Origin: Sulfitobacter sp. OXR-159
GTDB taxonomy: Bacteria > Pseudomonadota > Alphaproteobacteria > Rhodobacterales > Rhodobacteraceae
DNA: 48,252 nucleotides
Assembly: GCF_034377145.1 (NCBI RefSeq)
Contig: NZ_CP139713.1
Coordinates: 1-48,252, forward strand
Reading direction: 5' to 3'
This document shows, one piece after another, positions 1-8,472 of this stretch. The translations under genes and the position numbers were made by a program. A model generated the notes under the pieces. It had not been told where the DNA came from. It saw nothing but the letters and a program-made list of their open reading frames with translations, and did not search any database. Within the stretch, counting starts at the first letter, position 1. Each line of letters starts with the position of its first letter.

Positions 1-1158
1 GGACAGGATTTCGTCCGTATGCTCGCCCAGCATTGGCGGCGGCAGGCGAACACCAAACTCATGGCCTTCCATGCGGATCGGTGTGCGCATTACCTTTGCT
101 TTCACATTTGGCGCAGCGCTGTGGTTAATCTCTTGAACTATACCCCGCGCCTGGATGTGGGGGTCGTCGAACACTTCGGGGATGGTGTTGATCGGTCCGC
201 AAGGTATCCCGGCCGCCTGCAAATCTGTAAGCCATTGGGCTGAAGGTTTTTTGGCCAATTCTGCACGAATCTCGATCAAAGCGGCGTCACGATTGGTTAG
301 CCGAAGGGTGTTGGTGACAAAGCGCGGATCATCGGCCAGATTGGGCCGTCCGATGGCCTGACAAAGGCGTCGGTACTGACCATCGTTACCCACGGCTAGA
401 TTTATGTGGCCGTCAGCGGTGGCGAAGGTCTCATACGGAACGATGTTTGGATGGGCATTGCCCAAACGCCCCGGATGAACACCACCGACAAGGTAGTTGG
501 ACGCCTGATTGTATAACCACGCAGCCTGACAATCGAGCAACGAAATGTCAATGTGCCGCCCGACACCGGTTTGGTCGCGTTCACGGAGCGCGGCCAAGAT
601 AGATACTGCCGCATACATCCCTGACATGATGTCCGAGATCGGCACCCCTACCTTCATAGGCTGTCCCGCGGCCTCTCCGGTAATGCTCATCAGGCCACCC
701 ATGCCCTGAACGACGAAATCGTAGCCGGGCCGCTCGGCATAGGGACCAGTCTGTCCAAAACCCGTGATCGAGCAATAAACAAGACGTGGGTTGCGTGCGT
801 GGACCGACCCCCAATCCAGTCCACGACGCTTGAGATCACCAACCTTGAAATTCTCGACCAGAACATCGCTTTTATCGATAAGATCATGGATGATTTCAAG
901 GCCATCGTCTGATCCTATATCAACTGTCAAAGACCGCTTGTTACGGTTTGTGGACATGAAATAAGCACTTTCGCGGGTGTCGTTTCCATCCCGATCCTTC
1001 AGGAAGGGTGGGCCCCATCCGCGAATGTCATCACCGATGCCTGGCCTTTCAATTTTGACGACATCCGCCCCCAAATCGCCCAAGGTCTGCGTGCAACTTG
1101 GCCCTGCAAGAATGCGCGAGAGATCAAGAACCCGCAGGCCGTCAAGCGGCAAAGTCAT
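1..1158 (-). CDS. CaiB/BaiF-family CoA-transferase (3' end outside window)
   Basis: Class III CoA-transferase, which moves CoA between carboxylic acids or acyl-CoA donors in the cytoplasm. The reading frame stays open from the ATG at 1158 to base 1 (386 codons), so the C-terminus lies outside the window. The N-terminus has the family pattern (LDLSRILAGP near residue 11, ADVVKIERPG near 31, FMSTNRNKRSL near 67). The segment PISDIMSGMYA holds the expected catalytic Asp at about residue 176. The start codon overlaps the stop of the upstream FAD oxidase by 4 bases (ATGA), so the two are translationally coupled and probably serve one pathway. The substrate cannot be told from sequence; formyl-, crotonobetaine- and succinyl-CoA users all share this fold. 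Confidence 0.9.
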   Translation of the reverse strand, partial: MTLPLDGLRVLDLSRILAGPSCTQTLGDLGADVVKIERPGIGDDIRGWGPPFLKDRDGNDTRESAYFMSTNRNKRSLTVDIGSDDGLEIIHDLIDKSDVLVENFKVGDLKRRGLDWGSVHARNPRLVYCSITGFGQTGPYAERPGYDFVVQGMGGLMSITGEAAGQPMKVGVPISDIMSGMYAAVSILAALRERDQTGVGRHIDISLLDCQAAWLYNQASNYLVGGVHPGRLGNAHPNIVPYETFATADGHINLAVGNDGQYRRLCQAIGRPNLADDPRFVTNTLRLTNRDAALIEIRAELAKKPSAQWLTDLQAAGIPCGPINTIPEVFDDPHIQARGIVQEINHSAAPNVKAKVMRTPIRMEGHEFGVRLPPPMLGEHTDEILS

Positions 1159-2762
1159 GGGTTTCCCCTCTGTTCAGAGATGATCACCCCGGGGTTCATA
1201 ATTGACTTGGGATCAAGTGATTTCTTTGCCGCAGTGAATGCAGCGCCGATTGGCGCCGGGCGCTGTTTTTCATACCAAGGCATGTGCAGTCTGCCAACGG
1301 CATGGTGGTGGGTGATCGTGCCCCCTGCCTTCATCACAGCATCATAGGCGGCGATTTTAATTTCCATACACTGCTCGCCCATTCGCTCACGGTCTGGAAG
1401 GCAATGGAACGTGAAGTACGGCGCGGGGCCATTGGGATAGACGTGGGTAAAGCGACAAGTGACGGTGCCCGCCCGACCGGTCACCCGCTTGATCGCTGCA
1501 TTCACTGTCTCGATGACCGAGCTGTGCAGTTCTTTGAAATTGTTCCAGCACACAGCCGTTTCAAAGGTCTCACGACATATTCCGCGCGAAGTCATATGCT
1601 CACGATAATATGGGCCGCGAATGAAGGCATTGCGCCATTGACCAGCCACGCTGTTGCGTCCCTGTTCTGTCTCATCCACTGGAGTTCCCCCAAATTCTCG
1701 GCACAGATCAACAGTTAAGTCCATCAGCTGATCCACCGGGTAATGTGAGCTTTCATATCCCAAGACTAGGATGGGACGGCTACCATCGAAAGCTCCGGTC
1801 AATTTAGCTTCAAGCGCATCGATGAGGCGGCAGTTCGCTGGGTAAAGTCCAGATTGTGAGATCGCACGGACAGCTTCGACGCCCTGATCGTATTCAGCGA
1901 AGGTAACTGTCTTGCTTGCCTTGTGCTTGATACGGGACAAGACTCTGATCCAAGCTTCGGTGATGATTCCAACGGATCCTTCTGTGCCCATCACATAACG
2001 GTCGGGTGACGGACCAGCGCCAGAGGCGGGCAAACGGCGGCTTTCGCTGATGCCGCTTGGCGAAACCATGCGGATATTTTCGACATAATCGTCGATGTAG
2101 GTGCCGTGTGTCGCATAGTGACCGGCAGCCCTGGTTGCGATCCAGCCGCCCAGAGTCGAAAGCTCAAAGCTTTGGGGATAGTGACGCAAAGTGACGTTAT
2201 GGGTTTTTAGCTGTGTTTCTAGGTCGGGTCCATACACCCCCGCCTGCACACGCGCAGAACGCGACACTGGGTCGAATTCCAAAATCTTGTTCAAGTACCA
2301 CATGTCGATGGTCACCACACCGGCATAGGTTCCGTTGATTTCAGGATTCACACCGCCGACGACACTCGATCCGCCGCCAAAAGGAATAACCGCCGCACCA
2401 ATGTCACCCGCCCAATCGATAAGCGCGCGTACATCCTCTTCATTACGCGGATAAGCAACCACATCTGGGGCATTGCGGAAATCACCGCGAAACATCTTGG
2501 CGCTGTCAAGAAATGACCGACCGTAGCTATGCAACGCACGCTCATACCGATCTGTGCGGCAAATATCTTTGATTGCCTCTGGAAAATTGGCAATTCTGCT
2601 CTCTGGCATATCGATGGTATCAAGCGTTGGTGCGGCCTTTACGTCGAATGCATCAACCGCGAAGGTACGGTGCCAAGTATCCAGAACCGGCTTCATCTCT
2701 TCGGGTGTGGCACTTTGATCCTCAAAGCCCCAAGCATAGAATTTTCTACGTCTCTCGGACAT
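1155..2762 (-). CDS. FAD-linked oxidase, alkyl-DHAP synthase (AGPS)-like
   Basis: A 535-residue flavoprotein of the FAD-linked oxidase (PCMH/VAO) superfamily. The FAD-binding loop PFGGGSSVVGGV lies near residues 126-137, and a C-terminal HHHAVGRLH near 485-493 matches the His cluster of alkyldihydroxyacetonephosphate synthase and its bacterial relatives. Length fits that branch. Real AGPS makes ether lipids, but bacterial homologues in catabolic operons usually oxidise hydroxy acids or aryl alcohols, so function stays open. The start ATG at 2762 has a good ribosome site (AAGGGGA). The gene is divergent from the LysR regulator across 139 bp and overlaps the CoA-transferase downstream. I infer that LysR controls this pair. 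Confidence 0.85.
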   Translation of the reverse strand: MSERRRKFYAWGFEDQSATPEEMKPVLDTWHRTFAVDAFDVKAAPTLDTIDMPESRIANFPEAIKDICRTDRYERALHSYGRSFLDSAKMFRGDFRNAPDVVAYPRNEEDVRALIDWAGDIGAAVIPFGGGSSVVGGVNPEINGTYAGVVTIDMWYLNKILEFDPVSRSARVQAGVYGPDLETQLKTHNVTLRHYPQSFELSTLGGWIATRAAGHYATHGTYIDDYVENIRMVSPSGISESRRLPASGAGPSPDRYVMGTEGSVGIITEAWIRVLSRIKHKASKTVTFAEYDQGVEAVRAISQSGLYPANCRLIDALEAKLTGAFDGSRPILVLGYESSHYPVDQLMDLTVDLCREFGGTPVDETEQGRNSVAGQWRNAFIRGPYYREHMTSRGICRETFETAVCWNNFKELHSSVIETVNAAIKRVTGRAGTVTCRFTHVYPNGPAPYFTFHCLPDRERMGEQCMEIKIAAYDAVMKAGGTITHHHAVGRLHMPWYEKQRPAPIGAAFTAAKKSLDPKSIMNPGVIISEQRGNP

Positions 2763-2850
2763 AGCTGTCCCCTTAAGGATTTTTTGACATATAATTCGTC
2801 AATTAATGCTGTACTGAATTTACTATTTACCTTAATGTATTGACTTACAA

Positions 2851-2865
2851 CTAAGTTATTCTTAG
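2851..2865. promoter_or_regulatory. candidate LysR operator (T-N11-A dyad)
   Basis: CTAAGTTATTCTTAG is an interrupted palindrome with the T-N11-A shape typical of LysR boxes. It sits 36 bp before the LysR start and 88 bp before the divergent FAD oxidase start. The surrounding intergenic stretch is AT-rich, so a chance match is possible. Confidence 0.4.
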
Positions 2866-2901
2866 TCTTTGGCTGAGTTTTTGTTACCTTAGGTTGCGTC
2901 G

Positions 2902-3780
2902 ATGGATCCTAAATTTCCACCACTAAATGCACTGCGTACTTTCGTCATGGCAGCGCAAACAGGAAGTTTTGTCAGCGCTGCTAATGAGCTGAGTGTGACG
3001 CCCGCAGCGGTGAGTCGTTCGATTAAATCGCTTGAGGATTATTTGGGGTGCAGCCTTTTTCGCCGGATGCACCGACAGATATCCTTAACCCGCGAAGGAC
3101 GGATTTACGCTGATAGTCTAGCCGACGTCTTTGATAAAATTAGTTTGGCCACACATAATCTTGTCGGAAAAAATGCCGATCGACCCCTTGTTATATGCGC
3201 CTACCCCAGCTTCATCGTTAGCTGGCTAGTCCCCCGCTGGTCACGGTATTTGCAATCTCATCCAGACGCGCAACTTCGGATTGTCACCACTCTTAGTCAT
3301 GAGATTCATTTCGAACAGAAGGGCATCGACCTTGCAATACTTTCAGATAGTTTAGAGGATCAAAGATATATTTCGTCGCGGTTGTTTGAGACGAATTTGG
3401 TTCCGGTATGTCGGCCGGATTATCTCCCGCCTAATACGTTGATCAGCGATGTTGCCGATTGGCAAAATGCACTTTTACATTGCGAAACCCGGCCCAAAGA
3501 TTGGGAAAGATGGTCAAATGCAAATGGCATTCATGTTGATACAAAGCGTGGTCAATGGTTTGAAAACGCGTCGATGATGTACGAAGCAGCCATGAGCGGG
3601 CTTGGAATAGCTATCGGAATCGAAGCCCTTCTGGACCGTGAATTCTCGTCAAACCGCCTTGCCCATGCATTCAGTGATAACAAAGCAATCGTTTGCCCCT
3701 TTTCGGTAATCCGACCGAAAGCGACTGAAACCCATCCGTTATTCCCTACCTTCATGTCTTGGCTACAACAGGAGATTTAG
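2902..3780 (+). CDS. LysR-family transcriptional regulator
   Basis: A 292-residue LysR-type regulator. The N-terminal winged helix-turn-helix covers about residues 8-65 (LNALRTFVMAAQTGSFVSAA, then TPAAVSRSIKSLEDYLG), followed by a periplasmic-binding-like effector domain. The overall pattern is closest to the GcvA/AmpR-like branch. It is transcribed away from the FAD oxidase/CoA-transferase pair and converges on the GMC oxidoreductase gene (46 bp between ends), so by the usual LysR arrangement it should regulate the divergent pair. Control of the larger operon to its right is also possible. The effector is unknown. Confidence 0.9.
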   Translation: MDPKFPPLNALRTFVMAAQTGSFVSAANELSVTPAAVSRSIKSLEDYLGCSLFRRMHRQISLTREGRIYADSLADVFDKISLATHNLVGKNADRPLVICAYPSFIVSWLVPRWSRYLQSHPDAQLRIVTTLSHEIHFEQKGIDLAILSDSLEDQRYISSRLFETNLVPVCRPDYLPPNTLISDVADWQNALLHCETRPKDWERWSNANGIHVDTKRGQWFENASMMYEAAMSGLGIAIGIEALLDREFSSNRLAHAFSDNKAIVCPFSVIRPKATETHPLFPTFMSWLQQEI

Positions 3781-3825
3781 AGTGCCCTACCTGTTGTAGG
3801 CGGTCAAAATCCGGGGAGCTTCCTG

Positions 3826-5442
3826 TTAACTACTGGCCTGAATTGTCTCGCCAGCAATCAAACCAATAGCCATGCAGCTCAGATTGGTATTTCCGCTCAG
3901 GATTGTTGGCATGATCGACGCATCCACGACACGCAGGTTTTCTACGCCGCGTACCCGCAGGGCGCTATCAACCACAGAGCTATCATCGTTACCCATGCGA
4001 CATGTGCCAACGGGGTGATAGACGGTTTCCGCGGTTTTTCTGATCCAGCGACGCACCACCTCGGGATCGGTGCTTAATGCATCTTTATCAATCGCCTTAT
4101 CTAGATATGTCCGCATGGCTCCACTTTCGACGACATCCACCATACGGGTAACGCCATCAGCCAGCATATCAAGATCCTTCGAATGGGACAAAAACCGCGG
4201 ATCGATAAACGGAGCATCATTCGGATCGGCGGAGGCTAGCCTGATTTCGCCAACACTTTGTGGGTTGAGCTGGCAAACACGCAAAGCAAAACCGTTCTTT
4301 GGATGTTGTTCTCCTTTCGGCGGCCACTTTAACGCCAAGACAAGATGAGTTTGAAATTCAGCTTGGTCAGGACGATCGGTCCCCCAAAAGGCACCCGCCT
4401 CAATCCCTTGTGTCGCAGCACTTCCCGTACCTTTGAGAAGATATTGCGCGCCGGCTAGGGCGCTGTGGCAAAGGCCCTCGTAGGGTCGAAAATATTTGGT
4501 ATAAGTGTCAACGCCCTGCGTCGCCCAACGTATTGAACAATCCAGATGGTCACGCAGGTTCTGACCAACCTCAGGAGCATCAATGATGGGGGTTATCCCC
4601 GTTTCGCGCAAATGCGTCGAAGGCCCAATTCCGGACAACATCAAAAGCTGCGGTGTGCCAATTGACCCCGCGCTTAAGATTACTTCGCTATCGGCACGGA
4701 GCAGTACTTCATCAGAGCCTTTTTTAACTACAACACCACAAGCTGCACCATTCTCTAGGTGGACCCGCCGTACTGGCAATCCGGACAGAACGGTCAAGTT
4801 GCTCCGACCACTCGCTTTCTTAAGGAACATTGACGCGCCATGGCGTTTGCCATACGCGATGTTCACATCAAAGTAACCAGCACCCGCCTGATTTTCGCCG
4901 TTGAACCCTTCATCGTTTTGCCCAATGCCCGCTTGCTCACAAGCCTCAATATAGGCCTCGGACAAGGTATGGCCGGTCAATCGCCGCGATAGCTTTATTG
5001 GCCCATCCTGTCCGCGCCCGTTACGGCTCACTAGGGGTAGAGCGCTACAATCTTCGATTTCACGCAAAACCCGATACATGTTTTCGGGCCCCCACTCAGG
5101 AGAGGAAACAGCCGCCCATTTTTCGTAATCGCTACGGGCACCCTTGATAGCAACCATAGAATTGATGGAAGACGATCCTCCGATCACCTTGCCACGCGGT
5201 ATATAAATTTTGCGTGCCTCAAGCTCAGGCTGGGCCGTGGTCGAGAATTTCCAGTTATAGGCCGCGCCATTATAGAGCAGTCGTACCCCGGCAGGCATCC
5301 TGATGAGCAAGGATTTATCACTCTTTCCCGCTTCGATCAGCGCCACACGTGCTGTCGCATCTCGACTTAGGCGTTCCGCCAAAGCGCATCCGGAAGAGCC
5401 CGCGCCGACGATTATATAATCGTAAATTGCACTTTCTTTCAT
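3826..5442 (-). CDS. GMC-family FAD alcohol dehydrogenase (choline dehydrogenase-like)
   Basis: Glucose-methanol-choline oxidoreductase of 538 residues that oxidises a primary alcohol to an aldehyde. The FAD-binding GAGSSG motif is at the extreme N-terminus (about residue 12), the GMC signature GKVIGGSSSINSMVAIKG is near residue 83, and the C-terminal active-site pair is visible as the His in YHPVGTCRMG and the Asn in SGNTNLSCMA. I chose the ATG at 5442 because AGGAGAC lies just upstream; a longer reading to 5475 would run into dctM. It is the last gene of the operon, 10 bp after dctM. The neighbouring aldehyde dehydrogenase would take the aldehyde onward. Choline, polyethylene glycol and other alcohols are all possible substrates. 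Confidence 0.9.
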   Translation of the reverse strand: MKESAIYDYIIVGAGSSGCALAERLSRDATARVALIEAGKSDKSLLIRMPAGVRLLYNGAAYNWKFSTTAQPELEARKIYIPRGKVIGGSSSINSMVAIKGARSDYEKWAAVSSPEWGPENMYRVLREIEDCSALPLVSRNGRGQDGPIKLSRRLTGHTLSEAYIEACEQAGIGQNDEGFNGENQAGAGYFDVNIAYGKRHGASMFLKKASGRSNLTVLSGLPVRRVHLENGAACGVVVKKGSDEVLLRADSEVILSAGSIGTPQLLMLSGIGPSTHLRETGITPIIDAPEVGQNLRDHLDCSIRWATQGVDTYTKYFRPYEGLCHSALAGAQYLLKGTGSAATQGIEAGAFWGTDRPDQAEFQTHLVLALKWPPKGEQHPKNGFALRVCQLNPQSVGEIRLASADPNDAPFIDPRFLSHSKDLDMLADGVTRMVDVVESGAMRTYLDKAIDKDALSTDPEVVRRWIRKTAETVYHPVGTCRMGNDDSSVVDSALRVRGVENLRVVDASIMPTILSGNTNLSCMAIGLIAGETIQASS

Positions 5443-5452
5443 TCGTTGTCTC

Positions 5453-6760
5453 CTAGTTAATGATCCAAAGAACAATTCCAGGCATCGTAAAACACGCCGC
5501 GACGGTCACCAGTTGCATCAAAACGAAAGCCGGCGCTGCGGCGTAAATTGTTCGCAAACTAATGGACGGCGGTGCCACTGACTTCAGGAAAAATATGTTA
5601 TATCCGAATGGTGGCGTCAGATACGCGGTTTCCAAAACCAGAATGACGAGGGCACCGATCCAAACCAGATTAACATCAAGCGCAGTCAGTACGGGCAAAA
5701 ACACCGGCATGACCAAAAACAGAATACCGATAGGGTCGACGAAAAATCCCAATACAAAGATTGTGGCAAGCATAACCCCAATCACGACCCCCGGTGAAAC
5801 TCCCAAGCTATCTATCAAGGCACGCACAACCTCATCACCACCAATACCTGAATAAACAGAGACCAGAAGCAATGAATTGAGGGCAATCCACAACACCATT
5901 GTCGTTTGCTTGGCGGCCTCGACCGCCGCTTCAAAAATACGCTTCAGATCGATGGTGCCCAAAATCAATGCGATGATCATACTTGCTGCGGCCCCGATCG
6001 CAGCCGCTTCTGTCGGTGTGGCAATGCCTGCGAACAAGGATCCCAAAACTGCAAAAACGACCAAAACGGATGGCACAGTCCGCAAATAGATACGCACACG
6101 TTCTTTTGGTTCGATATGTCCCATCATACTGTCATCAGCCGCAGGGCACAGATTTTTATCCAACCAGCAGCGAACGACTATATAGGCAACGAGAAAGAAT
6201 ACCATCACGGCACCGGTCGATAAGCCTACCGCAAACATTTTACCCACTGAAACGCCTGATAACCCGCTAAAGACGATTGCAAGAATGCTTGGAGGAAAAA
6301 GCTGGCCAAGTGCCCCACCAGCCATAATGACACCCAACGCGATTTTCTCATCATAGTTCCGGCTTAACATCGCAGGCAAAGCTATCTTGGTTGAAGTAAT
6401 CACACCAACCGCGCTGACGCCTGACATGCAGCCGATTCCAGCGCAGACGAAAATTGTCCCGATTGCCAACCCGCCTCGGACTTTGCCGATTATCAAATAC
6501 ATTGCGCTATAAAGGTCGTCGGCAATACCACTTCGAACAAGTATCGATGCCATGAACATAAAGAACGGCAATGAAACCAAAGAGGTATTCTGCATCCCCG
6601 AGTAAACTTGACTGCCCAGAATAAAGATCGAAGCAGGACCCCAGACAAAATAGCCGAAAGCCAGTGAGACAATGCCAACTCCAAAGGCAATTGGCACGCT
6701 GAAAAACAACACGATGATTATCGATAGGAAAAGCAGAACGGTAAGGAGCGCAGGGTCCAT
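5453..6760 (-). CDS. TRAP transporter large permease, DctM type
   Basis: A 435-residue, very hydrophobic protein with about 11-12 membrane segments along its length, matching the large permease of tripartite ATP-independent periplasmic (TRAP) transporters in size and pattern. It forms the sodium-coupled translocation channel in the inner membrane with the small DctQ subunit and receives substrate from the DctP binding protein. All three TRAP genes are adjacent and in the same direction (dctP, dctQ, dctM), and the GMC dehydrogenase follows after 10 bp. This suggests the transporter imports the dehydrogenase substrate. Confidence 0.93.
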   Translation of the reverse strand: MDPALLTVLLFLSIIIVLFFSVPIAFGVGIVSLAFGYFVWGPASIFILGSQVYSGMQNTSLVSLPFFMFMASILVRSGIADDLYSAMYLIIGKVRGGLAIGTIFVCAGIGCMSGVSAVGVITSTKIALPAMLSRNYDEKIALGVIMAGGALGQLFPPSILAIVFSGLSGVSVGKMFAVGLSTGAVMVFFLVAYIVVRCWLDKNLCPAADDSMMGHIEPKERVRIYLRTVPSVLVVFAVLGSLFAGIATPTEAAAIGAAASMIIALILGTIDLKRIFEAAVEAAKQTTMVLWIALNSLLLVSVYSGIGGDEVVRALIDSLGVSPGVVIGVMLATIFVLGFFVDPIGILFLVMPVFLPVLTALDVNLVWIGALVILVLETAYLTPPFGYNIFFLKSVAPPSISLRTIYAAAPAFVLMQLVTVAACFTMPGIVLWIIN

Positions 6761-6790
6761 AATTGGTTTTTTCTTTTTAGTTAATAAGAG

Positions 6791-7294
6791 TTATTTTTGT
6801 GGCAGAGAGGGATCGTTACCCTGTGTGGTTCGGATAAACGACGCTAACGCCTGCAAGAACATCGTTCCGACCGCCACGATCAAGAGAAACGACAAAGGCC
6901 ATACAGGTGGATCCCAGGGCGTATTCGAAGTCTCCAACATCAAAACGGAGTCAGTGGCACGCTTCCAAATAACTTTAAGAAAGATAGCCGAGTATATGCA
7001 GATAACCAGACTAACAGTTCCGGCAAGGATCAAATTCATCCGGCGCGATAAACGGCTGTTGATAAAGTCGATGGCAACATGTCCACCCGTGCGCAGGTTG
7101 TCAGCCGCACATAGTAGAAAAATGGAGCCGAACAAGATCTGCACAAGTTCTCCCGTCCATATCGTAGGTTGGGACAGTACATAACGCGCAAAAACTTCGT
7201 AACATGCGGCTATCATCCCCGCGATCAGCGCAAGTGCCGCCAAATACGACAGGTATTTTGATGTTCCATCCACTAATGAAAGTAATTTCTGCAC
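6791..7294 (-). CDS. TRAP transporter small permease, DctQ type
   Basis: Small membrane subunit of the TRAP transporter, with four predicted hydrophobic segments starting at about residues 15, 50, 90 and 130. I place the start at the GTG at 7294, because GGGAGGCGGGAGC stands directly before it at ideal spacing and the protein then begins VQKLLSLVDG like other DctQ proteins. In-frame upstream starts (ATG at 7333, TTG at 7366) would add an unusual basic, glycine- and lysine-rich leader and lack a clear ribosome site. The gene lies between dctP and dctM, with about 85 bp after dctP. Confidence 0.88.
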   Translation of the reverse strand: MQKLLSLVDGTSKYLSYLAALALIAGMIAACYEVFARYVLSQPTIWTGELVQILFGSIFLLCAADNLRTGGHVAIDFINSRLSRRMNLILAGTVSLVICIYSAIFLKVIWKRATDSVLMLETSNTPWDPPVWPLSFLLIVAVGTMFLQALASFIRTTQGNDPSLPQK

Positions 7295-7379
7295 GCTCCC
7301 GCCTCCCTTTTTTTTATTGTTGGGAACGGGCATTACTGCCCGGGCCCTTTTTCTTAGTTCAGACAATAATATTCAGGCT

Positions 7380-8414
7380 TCAGGGCGCTTCGACAGCGTA
7401 GCCAAGCTTGGTCAAAAAATCCATGCGCGACTGCTGGATCACACGAAAGTCCTCTGAGTTGGGCGAATACTGTTCGCGAACGACTTCATAACGGGCTTTC
7501 TCGAATTTTTCGATATCGCCCTCTGGCCACGTAAGAAACTCAACTCCCGCTTCCTCCAGCTTCTTCACAATCTCGCCCTCTTCAAGACGTGACTGCACAA
7601 AGAAATCATCGCTTGCGGCCCGCAAAGAGTTGTCCACAATCTCTTTCAGGTCGTCAGGCAATGCGTTCCATGAATCCAGGTTCACAATCCAATCCGAAGC
7701 CCCGCCCACCGTGAATTTTGGGTTAATGACATATTTGGTAACTTCATGCCAACCAAAGCCGTAATGAACTGGTGTGGATACAAATTCGAACGCATCAATC
7801 GTTCCGCGTTGCATGCCGGTATAGATGTCTTCAGATGCCATGCTAACCGGAGAAGCGCCAAATTTGGAAAGGGATTCAGCGGTCAAACCTGCAGTGCGAA
7901 TTTTGAGACCTTTAAAATCTTCAAGAGACTCAATCTTCTTGTTGGACCAGATGTTTTCGCCAAGCAGTGTCGAAACGCCTAGGTAGTAAAAGTTGTTCCG
8001 CTCACCAACTGGCCGAAGCAATTCTTTACCGCCGCCGGAATAGAACCATTCTAAGGCTTGCTGATCATAGAGACCTGCGGGCCATTCGTTAATCCCCTGC
8101 AAGGCAGGTTCCTTACCAGCGTAATACATTAAGAAAGTGCTGCCGAGATCTAGCGCACCAGCGCGCACAGCCTCTGTTACTTCTGGCGAAGCAACCACTT
8201 GCCCTGCTGGAAAGACCTGGATTTTCATACGCCCAGCAGAGGCTTTCTCGACCCGATTGGCGAAGTTTACGACGAGCGAGTTGTATTCTGACATCCCCGT
8301 GCTCGCGTAAGTCTGCATGCGCCATTCAACATCGGCTGCTGACGCCTGTAAGGGGCCAAAAGTCAACGCAGCTGCAAAGGCTGACAGCGCTAATGATTTC
8401 AACTTGGTTTTCAT
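7380..8414 (-). CDS. TRAP transporter substrate-binding protein, DctP type
   Basis: Periplasmic solute-binding protein of a TRAP transporter, 344 residues. It begins with a clear Sec signal peptide (basic MKTKLKS, hydrophobic stretch, cleavage likely after QASA). The mature part carries family features such as VFPAGQVVASPEVTEAVRAG and LKIRTAGLT, the latter containing the Arg that usually pairs with a substrate carboxylate. The start at 8414 is supported by AGGGAGAG; the longer frame to 8459 lacks such a site. A conserved ligand Arg suggests an organic acid, or a substrate with a carboxylate, but which one cannot be read. Confidence 0.92.
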   Translation of the reverse strand: MKTKLKSLALSAFAAALTFGPLQASAADVEWRMQTYASTGMSEYNSLVVNFANRVEKASAGRMKIQVFPAGQVVASPEVTEAVRAGALDLGSTFLMYYAGKEPALQGINEWPAGLYDQQALEWFYSGGGKELLRPVGERNNFYYLGVSTLLGENIWSNKKIESLEDFKGLKIRTAGLTAESLSKFGASPVSMASEDIYTGMQRGTIDAFEFVSTPVHYGFGWHEVTKYVINPKFTVGGASDWIVNLDSWNALPDDLKEIVDNSLRAASDDFFVQSRLEEGEIVKKLEEAGVEFLTWPEGDIEKFEKARYEVVREQYSPNSEDFRVIQQSRMDFLTKLGYAVEAP

Positions 8415-8472
8415 TTTTCTCTCCCTGTTTGATTTTAGTCTTATTTTGATATGACGCACAACGCGTCAGATC

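Noticed and set aside
1284..1718. Plus-strand 144-codon frame
   Set aside because: Antisense within the FAD-linked oxidase gene; no motif.
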